DNA of 64,000 nucleotides from Verrucomicrobiia bacterium (GCA_036405135.1 DASWYF010000024.1:62001-126000), one strand, 5' to 3'; counted from the first letter of the stretch, positions 17,885-26,886 are shown. Made by a program: numbers and translations. Notes: generated by a model from the letters alone, not told the origin.

Positions 17885-19093
17885 ATGATCACACAGATAC
17901 GATATTTCGTAAGGTTGTTGAAAGAAGCGGCCAAGTCATGGTCTGGGCATGATGCAAGCCGTTTGGGGGCAGCATTGGCGTTTTATACCATCTTTGCCAT
18001 CGCTCCTTTGTTTATCATCGTGTTGGCTATCGCGGGCATGTGGTTTGGAGAAGAGGCGGCGAGAAAGCAATTGTTTGATCAATTGAACGCTCTTGTTGGA
18101 GAGAAAGGGGGGGAGGCCATTCAGGCGGTTGTGGCGGCGGCGGACAAACCGGCTGCAGGTGTTTTGGCATCTGTGGCGGCCGTAGGTACATTGTTCGTTG
18201 GTGCGACGGGAGTTTTCGTCGAGTTGCAGTCGGCCTTGAACACAGTTTGGAATGTAAAACGGGAGACAGGCAGAGGGGTGGTCCATTTCATTAAGGACCG
18301 ATTGATGTCCTTTGCCATGATTTTGGCGATCGGCTTTTTGCTGCTGGTTTCATTGGTCGTAAGTGCAGGCTTATCAGCATTGGGCAGTCTCATGAGCGGC
18401 TATTTGCCAGCGGAAGAGATCATCTGGAAAACGATCAATTTTCTTATCTCCTTAGGAGTCATCACTGTGTTGTTCGCGATGATCTTCAAAGTGCTCCCTG
18501 ATATTAAGATCTCCTGGAGAAATGTTTGGGGAGGGGCGTTGCTTACGGCGTTTCTGTTCAATTTGGGCAAGTCGCTACTGAGCATTTATCTGGGGAGAGG
18601 TAGTTTCTCCTCGGCTTATGGTGCGGCGGGATCGCTCGTGATCATCCTGGTGTGGGTCTACTATTCGGCCCAGATACTCTTCTTCGGGGCGGAGTTCACA
18701 CGTCTGGCGGATCAGGAATCGCGCATTCGCGAGGCGAAGGCAAACAGGGAAAAGCAGCCGGACAGCAAAGGACATGCGGAATCAAAGGGAAAAATGGTGT
18801 GGGTTCATCGAGTGCGGCAATGGTTTAACGAGAGGTTTTCCGAGAAGGCGCGCAAAGTCTTGGTGGGCATCGTCGGTTCCGTGGTCATTCTTGCCGGGGT
18901 GATGATGATCTTTTTTCCGGGGCCGGCCTTCGTGGTGATCCCAGCGGGGTTCGCCATCATGGCGATCGAGTTCGAATGGGCCAGAAAATATTATGACAAG
19001 GCAAGAGACGGATTGCGGAAGGCGAAGGAATGGGTGCGGTCCAGAACCAAGAAGGGAAAGAAAATCAGAAGCGCTGCTGCGAGCCATCGTTGA
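17885..19093 (+). CDS. YihY/BrkB-family membrane protein fused to a PGPGW-type domain
   Basis: This 402-residue inner-membrane protein has two parts. Residues ~1-285 are a complete YihY/virulence factor BrkB domain with six membrane segments. It starts with the helix containing SWSGHDASRLGAALAFYTIFAIAPL and has the later ILVWVYYSAQILFFGAEFTR signature. The family was once annotated as RNase BN, which is wrong; transport or envelope roles are suspected. After a charged linker (~286-320), residues ~322-385 carry two hydrophobic segments around FFPGPAFVVIPAGFAIM, typical of the PGPGW family of small membrane proteins, then a basic tail. The fusion suggests the two families act together. The start ATG overlaps nothing and no strong ribosome site is visible. 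Confidence 0.88.
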   Translation: MITQIRYFVRLLKEAAKSWSGHDASRLGAALAFYTIFAIAPLFIIVLAIAGMWFGEEAARKQLFDQLNALVGEKGGEAIQAVVAAADKPAAGVLASVAAVGTLFVGATGVFVELQSALNTVWNVKRETGRGVVHFIKDRLMSFAMILAIGFLLLVSLVVSAGLSALGSLMSGYLPAEEIIWKTINFLISLGVITVLFAMIFKVLPDIKISWRNVWGGALLTAFLFNLGKSLLSIYLGRGSFSSAYGAAGSLVIILVWVYYSAQILFFGAEFTRLADQESRIREAKANREKQPDSKGHAESKGKMVWVHRVRQWFNERFSEKARKVLVGIVGSVVILAGVMMIFFPGPAFVVIPAGFAIMAIEFEWARKYYDKARDGLRKAKEWVRSRTKKGKKIRSAAASHR

Positions 19094-19113
19094 GCGGTGG
19101 CTCGCAGCTGGGT
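19076..19113 (+). terminator. Hairpin terminator overlapping the end of the YihY gene
   Basis: An 11-bp perfect stem (GCTGCGAGCCA at 19076-19086, TGGCTCGCAGC at 19098-19108) includes the last codons of the gene, and its stop codon TGA lies in the loop. Only a short T-run follows (GGGTTT). It lies between convergent genes and may serve both strands. Confidence 0.55.
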
Positions 19114-19122
19114 TTCGGGTAG

Positions 19123-19614
19123 TTAAACGGCATCAGAGAACAGCTCGGATTTGGCTGACGGCATCTTGATGACGTTTGCTGGTGTAGTGATTTGGGAATG
19201 GTGGCTGCAAAAAAAATCCATCGCATTGACGTTGGTAAGGTTTTTCAGGTCATCGCAGGCCAAAGCGTATTCGCTGATGTGCTCGTTCTGATCCTTATCT
19301 CCAAGCAGAAAGACAAGTGCCCCTTTGCCTCCTTCGCGGGCGGGGAGCCATTCTTCAAGCCAGCTTTTCACGTGTGTGGGCAGGGCGGTGATCTTGTGAG
19401 CGGAGATGATGACCATGTGCGCCTGACGGGCATCTTCGGCCGCGACATCCCGCAACAGGCTGTCACTTAACAATGCGAAATTCCATGCCTCGGTGGTCAC
19501 ATGGCATTCGGGTTCCAGCATGGTGGCCAAACGATCGGACATCTCTTTGGCCCGAAGACCGGCGGGGCGATCTTCATACACGAGGATGAATTTGAAGGAG
19601 GGATGGAAGGTCAT
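19123..19614 (-). CDS. Hypothetical cytoplasmic protein
   Basis: I do not recognise this 163-residue protein. It lacks a signal peptide and membrane segments. The N-terminal two thirds read as alternating strands and helices of a Rossmann-like or receiver-like fold: FKFILVYEDRPAG as the first strand and loop, then a helix, and AHMVIISAHKI followed by a helix and ALVFLLGDKDQ as later strands. No phosphoacceptor motif is obvious. It lies 21 bp downstream of the glycine-zipper stress protein on the same strand and is probably co-transcribed with it. A stress-linked accessory role is possible from context only. Confidence 0.6.
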   Translation of the reverse strand: MTFHPSFKFILVYEDRPAGLRAKEMSDRLATMLEPECHVTTEAWNFALLSDSLLRDVAAEDARQAHMVIISAHKITALPTHVKSWLEEWLPAREGGKGALVFLLGDKDQNEHISEYALACDDLKNLTNVNAMDFFCSHHSQITTPANVIKMPSAKSELFSDAV

Positions 19615-19635
19615 AGCAGTTGGTGTTGGGCAGGT

Positions 19636-20199
19636 TCAATGGTTGCCGTGTACGAAATGGACTTTGCGTTTCACTTCGACTTTGACCTTTTCTTCATCTG
19701 TGCTGGAGATGTCATCAGCACCCGCTTGCTCGAAGATAGCCTTAGCCCGGTTGATCTCTTCGTTGTTTTCCGTGTGGACCGAGATAAGGATGTTGCCATC
19801 TCTGATCTTGCCTTCGTAACGGCGGGCTTCGAATTCTGGAATCCCCATGCCGATCAATGCTCCGGTGATTCCGCCAACTGCGGCGCCCATGGCGGCACCG
19901 CTCAAGGCTGTCATGATGGGACCGGCGGCGATGAATGGTCCTACGCCGGGTATGCTCAAAGCACCGATTCCTGCCAGCCAACCCAAAGCGCCCCCAAGGA
20001 TACCACCCGTGCTCACGCCGGCAGCCGCACCTTCAGGGCTTTTGGACCTTTTCTCATGGGCGAAGTCGCGAGTCGTTTCCTTGTCGGGAAAGAGGGCGGA
20101 AATGTCGTTATTGGAAAAACCTGCGTCTTGCAGGCGCTCCACGATGTTTTCTGCCTGCTTACGGCTGGCGGCAATGCAAAAAGCAGATTTTTTGGCCAT
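19636..20199 (-). CDS. General-stress-type protein with a glycine-zipper core
   Basis: This 187-residue protein begins MAKKSAFCIAASRKQAENIVERLQDAGFSNNDIS, the beta-alpha pattern of the N-terminal domain of general stress protein 17M/YflT-like and DUF1269-like proteins. A central hydrophobic Gly/Ala-rich zipper follows (~60-115, containing GGILGGALGWLAGIGAL and GAAMGAAVGGITGALIG). The C-terminal part (ILISVHTENNEEINRAKAIFEQAGADDISS) repeats the strand-helix arrangement. Glycine zippers often insert into or associate with membranes. It is likely a membrane-associated stress protein; the family assignment is from pattern and not certain. It is first in a two-gene operon with the 19123-19614 gene. 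Confidence 0.7.
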   Translation of the reverse strand: MAKKSAFCIAASRKQAENIVERLQDAGFSNNDISALFPDKETTRDFAHEKRSKSPEGAAAGVSTGGILGGALGWLAGIGALSIPGVGPFIAAGPIMTALSGAAMGAAVGGITGALIGMGIPEFEARRYEGKIRDGNILISVHTENNEEINRAKAIFEQAGADDISSTDEEKVKVEVKRKVHFVHGNH

Positions 20200-20508
20200 G
20201 GCTGACGGTCTTTCTTGGTTGGTAAAAATTCAAGGCGAAGCAAGAAGAGCTAGGAGAATGCCAAAGGAAATATGGGTGGCTCAATTTAAGTAATCCCTGA
20301 AATATTTATACTTCTTTGAGAATCTGGTTTGCCTGGGAAAGGATTGATGCAGGCGAAATGCACCAGCTGACCAACGCCGTTTTGCAATACGCAAAGGAGA
20401 CATGAGAATTCAGTGAAATTATTTTGCCGAGGTTATGAAACGGCGGGACTGGATGGCATGCTTAAAGCTGAAATAAAATATGTAACTGTCAGGTTTTTGG
20501 AGTTGTTT
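20200..20508. promoter_or_regulatory. Divergent promoter region
   Basis: The region between the minus-strand stress protein and the PRC-BON gene must hold promoters for both. An in-frame extension of the PRC-BON frame (20413-20508) is open but lacks protein character and a ribosome site, so it is treated as non-coding. Confidence 0.4.
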
Positions 20509-21246
20509 ATGAAAGCATATGGTAAGGCGTTGTTGTTTGCGGCAGGGTTGGCTTGTGCATCGGTCATCCAAGGGGAAAGCCGGCAGCTTGTGGGGGTTCC
20601 GCAACGAGCGACTGACATCATGGGGATGGAAGTTCGCAACTTGGCGGATGAGAAATTAGGCAAGGTGGAAGATCTGATTGTGAACATCGGGGCGGGGAAA
20701 ACTTCTTACGTCATCTTGTCGAGTGGCGGGGTATTTGGATTGGGAGATCAGTTGATCGTGGTCCCAGCACAAAGGTTTAATTATCGTGAGCATGACAAGA
20801 AGCTGATTTTGGATGCCGACAAGGATTTACTGAAAGGGGCGCCAGGTTACGACAAGCACCGTTTGCCGGATTGGAGCGATGAGGCATGGAATATCAAGCT
20901 GGAGGAGTATTACGACCGGTTCGGTCGTGCCCCTGTGGTGACAGAGAGAAATGTGGCGGGGGCAATCAAAGAGGTTCCGGCGAAAGAACGGGTGACACGT
21001 GCGGACACCGTTGAAGGGCAGGGCAGTAGTGAGCGAGATGTGCAGATAACACGGTCTATCCGCAAGCATCTGGTGGACAGCAATCTTTCTACGATGGCTA
21101 AGAACGTGCAGGTGATCACACGGCATGGGAATGTGACCTTACGCGGAAAAGTGAAATCTGAAGAGGAGCGGGAAGAAATTGTCGCGCGGGCCAAACAGGT
21201 GGCGGGCTTGGAGCGTGTGACGGACAGGATTGAACTTTGGAAGTAA
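20509..21246 (+). CDS. Exported PRC-barrel plus BON-domain protein
   Basis: The chosen start at 20509 has GGAG six bases upstream and gives a proper signal peptide (MKAYGKALLFAAGLACASVIQG). The frame upstream is open but not protein-like. The mature part holds a PRC-barrel domain (~35-110: DIMGMEVRNLADEKLGKVED, then SYVILSSGG and LIVVPAQRF). A linker follows, and then a BON domain (~175-243: DVQITRSIRKHLVDSNLST, VQVITRHGNVTLRGKVKSEE, VTDRIELWK). BON domains bind phospholipid or envelope components and are common in osmotic-stress proteins such as OsmY; PRC barrels are protein-interaction modules. The 245-residue protein is probably a periplasmic stress protein. It precedes the nitroreductase gene by 46 bp. 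Confidence 0.85.
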   Translation: MKAYGKALLFAAGLACASVIQGESRQLVGVPQRATDIMGMEVRNLADEKLGKVEDLIVNIGAGKTSYVILSSGGVFGLGDQLIVVPAQRFNYREHDKKLILDADKDLLKGAPGYDKHRLPDWSDEAWNIKLEEYYDRFGRAPVVTERNVAGAIKEVPAKERVTRADTVEGQGSSERDVQITRSIRKHLVDSNLSTMAKNVQVITRHGNVTLRGKVKSEEEREEIVARAKQVAGLERVTDRIELWK

Positions 21247-21292
21247 TAATTAAATCAGCCGGCTATATGGTATAAAGTGAACAATTTTTGTT

Positions 21293-22000
21293 ATGTCTGC
21301 AGAACCGAAAAAGAAATTCGACCAGCCCAAGGGGCTGCCACAGGTACAAGTGAATGGGCAACCTTTGAAACCGATCACCAAGGCGATCTTGGATCGCAGG
21401 GCGAGCCAGCATTTCATGGATAAACCGGTGCCCAGGGAGTATATCACCGCGATCCTGCAATTGGGGTTGCAAGCGCCTTCGGGCTATAATCTCCAGCCGT
21501 GGCGCTTCATCGTGGTGCAGGATGAGGCGAATCGGAAACGATTGCAGAAAGCGGCGATGGACCAGGGAAAAGTCGGCGAAGCTCCCGTTGTGATCATCGC
21601 TTATGCGGTGCGGGATGAGTGGCGGACTCATATGCACGAGATATTTGTGGAGGGGAGCAATCGTGGGGCTGGCAAGGAAGAACAGATCCTGGAACAGGAG
21701 AAAAATGTGGATGAATTTCTGGGCAGCTTTCCGGCGGCCACCTGGCTGAACCGTCACACGATGATCGCGTATACGACGATGGTTATCGCCGCAGAAGCGT
21801 ATGGGCTAGATACGGCACCGATGGAAGGATTTGACCCGGCAGCGGTGAAGGAAGAATTTGAACTGCCTGCCCGGTCAGAGGTGGTGGCGCTTCTGGCGAT
21901 AGGTTTTTCACAGGCTCCCGACAGGCCGTATCCGGGACGCATGCCGCTGGAAGAGATGGTGTGCGCGGAACGCTACGGGCAGCCTTGGGAGAAAGAATAG
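21293..22000 (+). CDS. Nitroreductase-family flavoprotein
   Basis: This 235-residue cytoplasmic protein shows the FMN-binding nitroreductase fold. The phosphate-binding start is AILDRRASQHFMDKPVP (~31-47). The substrate/FMN segment is LQLGLQAPSGYNLQPWRFIVVQD (~56-78), where the APSGxNxQPW motif is diagnostic. There is a late helix around NRHTMIAYTTMVIAAEAYGLDTAPMEGFDP (the xxPMxGFxP loop) and a typical end, ALLAIGFSQAPDRPYPGRMPLEEMV. Members reduce nitro, quinone or flavin substrates with NAD(P)H, usually as dimers; the substrate cannot be told here. An N-terminal Lys/Pro/Gln-rich extension of ~25 residues precedes the core. The gene is probably co-transcribed with the PRC-BON gene. Confidence 0.9.
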   Translation: MSAEPKKKFDQPKGLPQVQVNGQPLKPITKAILDRRASQHFMDKPVPREYITAILQLGLQAPSGYNLQPWRFIVVQDEANRKRLQKAAMDQGKVGEAPVVIIAYAVRDEWRTHMHEIFVEGSNRGAGKEEQILEQEKNVDEFLGSFPAATWLNRHTMIAYTTMVIAAEAYGLDTAPMEGFDPAAVKEEFELPARSEVVALLAIGFSQAPDRPYPGRMPLEEMVCAERYGQPWEKE

Positions 22001-22056
22001 GGTGCCGTGTTTTTGAAAAGTGACAAAGGTGGATTATCTTGTAGAGCAATCACCTC

Positions 22057-22833
22057 ATGGAATCGGGAATGGGTATGGGAATGGCGCTGAAAAAAGCCAA
22101 ATGGTTGAAATGGATAAAAGCCCTGCCGCATCAGCAGTATCTAGGATATTTGGGAATCATATATGCGGTGATATGGGCATTGCTCGGGTACTATCCGGTC
22201 GACCGCTCGGTCTGGTTGCTGGAGAATGCGCTGGTGCTGGTGGTGGTGCTGGGCTTGGGGTTGGGACGCAACTACTTGATGCTGTCGCGCATCTCCTACA
22301 CGTTGATCTTCATTTTTCTTTGTCTTCATACGGTGGGATCACACTACAGTTATGCCTTGGTGCCCTATGATGACTGGTCTGAGAAATTGTTTGGGGCCAG
22401 GGTAAGCCACCTGATGGGATGGGGGCGCAATCACTTCGACCGGTTGGTGCATTTTTTGTATGGTTTGCTGATAGCGTATCCGATGAGGGAACTTTTTCTG
22501 CGGGTGGTGAATGTGAAAGGATTCTGGGGATACTTCCTGCCGCTGGATCTGACGATGTCCACATCGATGATATTTGAATTGATCGAATGGGTGGCAGCGG
22601 AAGTTTTTGGAGATGGAACCGGGAATGCCTATCTGGGTTCGCAAGGTGATGAATGGGATGCACACAAGGACATGGCGCTGGCGAGCAGCGGGGCGATTCT
22701 GGCAATGCTTATCACGGGGTTGATCAATTGGAAGTTCCAACGTGATTTTGCACGGGAGTGGGCGGATAGCTTGAGGGTTAAGAATCCCAAACCGCTGGGG
22801 GAAAATGAAGTGGCGCGAATGGGGGAAAAGTAA
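22057..22833 (+). CDS. YjdF-like DUF2238 inner-membrane protein
   Basis: This 258-residue integral membrane protein has about six hydrophobic helices. The DUF2238/YjdF signature is clear: LHTVGSHYSYALVPYDDW (~90-107), then NHFDRLVHFLYGLLIAYP, then FELIEWVAAEVFGDGTGNAYLGSQGDEWDAHKDM (~170-205), where conserved His, Glu and Asp residues line the membrane face. The function of the family is not established. There are several closely spaced Met starts (22057, 22069, 22075, 22081); the choice among them is uncertain by up to eight codons. It converges with the lipoprotein gene at a distance of 9 bp. Confidence 0.88.
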   Translation: MESGMGMGMALKKAKWLKWIKALPHQQYLGYLGIIYAVIWALLGYYPVDRSVWLLENALVLVVVLGLGLGRNYLMLSRISYTLIFIFLCLHTVGSHYSYALVPYDDWSEKLFGARVSHLMGWGRNHFDRLVHFLYGLLIAYPMRELFLRVVNVKGFWGYFLPLDLTMSTSMIFELIEWVAAEVFGDGTGNAYLGSQGDEWDAHKDMALASSGAILAMLITGLINWKFQRDFAREWADSLRVKNPKPLGENEVARMGEK

Positions 22834-22842
22834 GGGTTGTCA

Positions 22843-23412
22843 TCAAGGCGAGCTGCGGATCATGGAGACAACCTCATGCTGGAGGACTTTGAAGTCCTGA
22901 GACAGTTCTTTTAGCTGGCGCGACCATTCGGCGTTCGGTTCATAAACGGCGGCGACTTTGCAAAGGTGCCAGGCGTAGCCCATGGACTCGGATTGGGTGA
23001 ATAGAATATTGGCTTTAAATTCTTTGCCTGAGGAGTGCAGGAGTTCCTGTGTGCGAGTATCGGCGATGGCATCGCGGGTTGCGGTTTCTCCGGGAGGAAG
23101 CAAGAGCATTTCAAGGGATATGCCCTGGTCCAGTTGGGCGAAATTTTTTATGAGGTCATCTCCGCGAGCTGATGTGTCGGCAATGCGTTTGATCAGATCT
23201 TTGAGTGCAGGGCTTTCCTGTTTAATGATGAGTATCTTTGAGAGGTGACGCTGTTTTCCCAGCAGATCGTGCAGCAGACTGTAGCAATTGGACCGGACGG
23301 TGCGTTTTGGGAGCCGCGTCGTCTCCGGTTTGACTTCCGGCTCTGGTGGCGTGGATTTGCAGCCGGCGACGAGCACAGTCGCCAAACCCAAAAGAAAGTG
23401 TTTCCGGTTCAT
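22843..23412 (-). CDS. Lipoprotein of unknown family
   Basis: The start is placed at 23412, where the frame gives a lipoprotein signal peptide MNRKHFLLGLATVLVAGC (lipidated Cys18, lipobox LVAGC). The frame is open further upstream but that part is not protein-like and overlaps the divergent peptidase gene. The 189-residue product has a Pro/Glu-rich tether (~19-40) and then a helical domain (residues ~45-185) without membrane segments, containing RSNCYSLLHDLLGKQRHLSKILIIKQ and a C-terminal helix WSRQLKELSQDFKVLQHEVV. No family is recognised. It is likely an envelope lipoprotein, expressed from its own promoter in the 130-bp divergent region. Confidence 0.75.
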   Translation of the reverse strand: MNRKHFLLGLATVLVAGCKSTPPEPEVKPETTRLPKRTVRSNCYSLLHDLLGKQRHLSKILIIKQESPALKDLIKRIADTSARGDDLIKNFAQLDQGISLEMLLLPPGETATRDAIADTRTQELLHSSGKEFKANILFTQSESMGYAWHLCKVAAVYEPNAEWSRQLKELSQDFKVLQHEVVSMIRSSP

Positions 23413-23542
23413 GGTGGAAATTCTCAGTGCATGAAAAGTGCCAGATGAATCGGTTGGTGATGCTGGATGATGAGAATGCATGCGAGCGTAACAAAGTTGG
23501 CCAAAGCCCTGCTGAATGAAATCAGGAAGACGTCCTGATGCG

Positions 23543-24607
23543 ATGAAAACATTTAAGTGTGGCAACTGCGGTGGCGAGATTTTCTTTGTGAACGACCGCT
23601 GTGTGCGATGTGGCAATTGGGTTGGCTACTCCCCGGATATCAAGGATATGCGGTCTTTTTCCGTGCCAGCGAATGAAGAGGCGACTTTGGTGCTGGATGA
23701 CAGGGAATACCGGTTATGTGCGAACTGGCGGCAGCACCAGGTTTGCAACTGGCTTGTTCTGGTGGCAGACAATCATGCTTTTTGCGAGGCATGCCGGTTG
23801 AACGAGGTCATACCCGATTTGAGCGTGGAAGGTAATCGTGGTCGCTGGCACAAGATGGAACTCGCCAAGAGGCGTTGTTTTTATACGTTGCAGAGGCTTA
23901 GCCTGCCGTTGACATCTGCAGATGGGAGGGGACTTAGATTTCGTTTTCTGGCGGAATCACCGAATGAGCCATTGGTGCTTACGGGGCATAATGGCGGGCT
24001 TATCACGCTAAACATTTCCGAGGCGGATGAAGATAAACGGGAGCAGCGCAGAATCCGGTTGCGTGAGCCATATAGAACGCTGATAGGTCATTTTCGACAT
24101 GAGCTGGGACATCATTATTGGGATCGATTGATTGGAAACACATCCTATCTGCCCATGTTCCGGAAACTTTTCGGGGATGAAACAGTGGATTATGGAGCAG
24201 CACTGAAAACTTATTATGAACAGGGACCAAATCCCGAAGTGGTGAAGGCAACGGTAACAGCATATGCAGCGGCGCATCCTTGGGAAGACTGGGCGGAAAC
24301 GTGGGCGCACTACATGCATATCACGGATATGATGGAGACGGCCGCGTCGTACGGGGTGACATTGCAGACTCCAAAGTATCGTGAATTGATGAACCCACTG
24401 CCGCCGCGGAACAAAGGGGCGCCGGCATCGGAAGAGTTTGATGCGATGTTGCGACAATGGATCCCGCTGACATGTGCTTTCAATTCGATCAATCGCGGGA
24501 TGGGGTTGCAGGATTTGTATCCGTTTGTGCTGACGTCAGCGGTTTGTGACAAGTTGCGGTTTATTCACGAGGTGGTGAATAAACGCAATGCGCTGGAAGG
24601 TGCCTGA
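23543..24607 (+). CDS. Zinc-ribbon putative zinc metallopeptidase (Peptidase_Mx family)
   Basis: The 354-residue protein (start at MKTFKCGNCG; an ATG nine codons upstream is possible) opens with a zinc ribbon (CGNC at 6-9 and CVRC near 20). A second Cys pair lies in AFCEACRLNEVIPDL. The C-terminal two thirds form the metallopeptidase domain with IGHFRHELGHHYWDRLI: His186, Glu187 and His190 make the HExxH zinc and catalytic site. The downstream WEDWAETWAHYMHITDMMETA probably supplies a further ligand. This architecture is the family annotated as zinc-ribbon putative zinc-binding metallopeptidase, whose targets are unknown. It has no signal peptide and is probably cytoplasmic. It ends 12 bp from the convergent UbiB-like gene. 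Confidence 0.87.
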   Translation: MKTFKCGNCGGEIFFVNDRCVRCGNWVGYSPDIKDMRSFSVPANEEATLVLDDREYRLCANWRQHQVCNWLVLVADNHAFCEACRLNEVIPDLSVEGNRGRWHKMELAKRRCFYTLQRLSLPLTSADGRGLRFRFLAESPNEPLVLTGHNGGLITLNISEADEDKREQRRIRLREPYRTLIGHFRHELGHHYWDRLIGNTSYLPMFRKLFGDETVDYGAALKTYYEQGPNPEVVKATVTAYAAAHPWEDWAETWAHYMHITDMMETAASYGVTLQTPKYRELMNPLPPRNKGAPASEEFDAMLRQWIPLTCAFNSINRGMGLQDLYPFVLTSAVCDKLRFIHEVVNKRNALEGA

Positions 24608-24619
24608 CGAAGCCTTTGC

Positions 24620-26287
24620 TTATTTGTTTGAAGGTGGACGTTTGGTATCGCGGAAGAATATTTCGAAGAGGAGAAATACTCCACCAGCGGCTGCGCCAAA
24701 GAAGCAAAGGATGGCGAGACCGGGATAGCCGAAGAGTTCGAACTTGGTCTTCACCTGCATGAGCAGGGCGGCACCGATGATGAGAGCGGCGAGAACCAAG
24801 CCGGCGGCGATGCGATTGGCGATCTTTTGAAGACCATCGAGAATGTAGAGAGTGTCGTCGTTGCGCAGTTTCAGTTCGATCTCACCTTTGCCGACGGCAT
24901 CGAGGACTTTGTTGAGGCGAGTGGGAAGCTGGCGGGCAAAGTCTTTTACCTCCAGCATCGCTGCGAAGACATTGCCGGTGGTGAAATCTTTTTTCACCCG
25001 TTGATTCAGGATGGTGTGGACGTGATCGCGGATGGCAGCGTTGGGATTGAAATCCGGTTCGAGCGATTTGCCGATCTGATGGAGTTGCAGGAGGGTCTTG
25101 CCCAACAGAGTCAATTCACTGGGAACGTGCAAACCAGTTTCACCAGCAACGCGTGTTATCTCCAGCAAGCTGCGGCCTGGGTCGAGCTGCCGAAGATTGT
25201 TATCCTGCATCTCAGCGACCAAAGATCCCAAGCGACGGGTGAAAGCAGCCTCATCGAAATCATCTCTCGTACGGCTGATCTCGATCGCAACACTGGCTGC
25301 GTCTTCGCTACGACCTTCACTGATGGCGAGAAGGAGTTTGATAAGGCTCTCTTGCATGCGGGGCATGACATGGTCCACCATGCCGAGATCCAACAGGGCG
25401 ACACGCATGTTGTCCGTGAGCAACACATTGCCCGGGTGTGGATCGGCATGGAACACGCCATCGACGAGGACTTGCTTGAGATAGGCTTTGAACAATTCAT
25501 CGGCGAGGGCCTGACCATCGAAATCCAAGCGCAGCAAGGGACTGATTTCGGTGATTTTCTGGCCGTGGATGTAAGTCATCGTCAGCACGGCACGGGTTGT
25601 GTATCCCGCAATCGGCAGAGGAGTGATGATGTGAGGAAATTCGCGCAAGTTTTCGGCAAACACGGTCATGTTGCTGGCTTCGTGTTCGTAATCGAGTTCC
25701 AAGACCAAGGTTTTACGGAACTGCTCCAAAACTTCGCAGAAGTGATGGCGCTTGCCGACTTCGGTGTGATCGTCGAGAAAGGAAGCCATCTCTTCCATCA
25801 CTTCGAGATCTTCGGCGATCTGTTTGCGGATATTGGGGCGTTGAACTTTTACGACGACGGGACGGCCATCGCGCAGTACGGCTTTATGAACTTGGCCCAA
25901 GGAAGCAGCAGCCAGTGGTTCCTGGCTGAATTCACGGAAGGCTTTGGATAAGCGAACACCCAGTTCTTGCTGAACGATCTCCTCTACTTCCGCATAGGGG
26001 AACGGCTTGACGTTGTCTTGCAGGCGGGAGAGGGCTTTCAAATAGGGTTCAGGAAGAAGGTCAGCGCGGCTGGATAGGACTTGGCCCAATTTGACGAAGG
26101 TAGGGCCCATCTTTTCGAGATCACGGGCCAGTTCTTCGGGAGCGGGTTGATTGTCGGTGGTCAGTACTTCTTCATCCCGGATTTCTCCGATCTTGGCCAA
26201 GGTGCGGAAGACATCCGAGCGACCATGGCGCCAGAGGAGCATCACGATTTCCTTATAACGCGGAAGATTTTTCGTTTTAAATAGCAT
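24620..26287 (-). CDS. UbiB/ABC1/AarF-family atypical kinase
   Basis: The 555-residue protein carries the family hallmarks. The KxGQ helix is GPTFVKLGQVLSSRADLLP (~60-80). The A-rich nucleotide loop is EPLAAASLGQVHKAVLRDGRPVVVKVQRP (~122-150). The catalytic and metal segments are VDGVFHADPHPGNVLL (~280-295) and VALLDLGMVD (~300-310). Two hydrophobic helices close the C-terminus (IAAGLVLAALIIGAALLM and YPGLAILCFFGAAAGGVFLLF), anchoring it to the inner membrane. UbiB-type proteins are ATPases supporting ubiquinone synthesis or lipid and quinone trafficking. No ubi genes are nearby, so the exact role is open. It is divergent from the DUF2934 gene. Confidence 0.93.
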   Translation of the reverse strand: MLFKTKNLPRYKEIVMLLWRHGRSDVFRTLAKIGEIRDEEVLTTDNQPAPEELARDLEKMGPTFVKLGQVLSSRADLLPEPYLKALSRLQDNVKPFPYAEVEEIVQQELGVRLSKAFREFSQEPLAAASLGQVHKAVLRDGRPVVVKVQRPNIRKQIAEDLEVMEEMASFLDDHTEVGKRHHFCEVLEQFRKTLVLELDYEHEASNMTVFAENLREFPHIITPLPIAGYTTRAVLTMTYIHGQKITEISPLLRLDFDGQALADELFKAYLKQVLVDGVFHADPHPGNVLLTDNMRVALLDLGMVDHVMPRMQESLIKLLLAISEGRSEDAASVAIEISRTRDDFDEAAFTRRLGSLVAEMQDNNLRQLDPGRSLLEITRVAGETGLHVPSELTLLGKTLLQLHQIGKSLEPDFNPNAAIRDHVHTILNQRVKKDFTTGNVFAAMLEVKDFARQLPTRLNKVLDAVGKGEIELKLRNDDTLYILDGLQKIANRIAAGLVLAALIIGAALLMQVKTKFELFGYPGLAILCFFGAAAGGVFLLFEIFFRDTKRPPSNK

Positions 26288-26497
26288 AAAGCTTTTGCCC
26301 TTGTTCGGTTTTTAGCGCGAAGCATGCCAAGGGTTGTAATGGGGATTTCGCAAGTATTCCTGCCACTCGTAGTGCAATTTGAACTGTTAAGGGACCGTTT
26401 ATTGCATATCACCATGTTGTGGGGCGTTAGAACTCTGGAAGTTTAAGGAAAGGAGGCCAGACGGGGGCATGGTACGTTTCGTGCGTTAAGCTAAGGC

Positions 26498-26863
26498 ATG
26501 AACTCAGAGGAAAATCGTTTAGAGACGGAGTCTAACAATACGACCTATACCCCAACGCATGATGAGATCGCGAAGGAGGCGTACCGGTTGTATGAACAAA
26601 ATGGCCATCAAGAAGGCCATGATCTTGAGTACTGGCTGGAGGCAGAGACGACCCTGGGCATCCGGGGAGAAGCAAAACCTGAAAAAGTTTCCATGACACC
26701 GATGGAATTTGCTGAAGCGAAAGAGGCGCATGAAGGCCATCATAATGAAAAATTTGAGCAGACGCGCAAAAACGCCGCCACACGCCAGGAAATAAGGCAA
26801 CAAACCAGTGCGATGCGCGATGCGCCACGACAATCACAACGGCCGCAGCGGCGGAGCGCTTGA
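26498..26863 (+). CDS. DUF2934-domain small protein
   Basis: This 121-residue hydrophilic protein contains a DUF2934 motif at ~20-50: PTHDEIAKEAYRLYEQNGH followed by GHDLEYWLEAETTL. The pattern IxxxAYxLYexxGxxxGhdxeyWlxAE is diagnostic. The flanks are charged and probably disordered (Glu-rich N-terminus; Arg/Gln-rich C-terminus ending QRPQRRSA). DUF2934 proteins are small, widespread in soil bacteria and of unknown function. It is followed after 23 bp by the zinc-ribbon membrane protein gene. Confidence 0.8.
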   Translation: MNSEENRLETESNNTTYTPTHDEIAKEAYRLYEQNGHQEGHDLEYWLEAETTLGIRGEAKPEKVSMTPMEFAEAKEAHEGHHNEKFEQTRKNAATRQEIRQQTSAMRDAPRQSQRPQRRSA

Positions 26864-26886
26864 GAAAATCAAAACAGGAGCAGGTT

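Noticed and set aside
24827-25951. 374-codon plus-strand frame
   Set aside because: It lies antisense to the UbiB-like gene, whose catalytic motifs are intact; the translation resembles no family.
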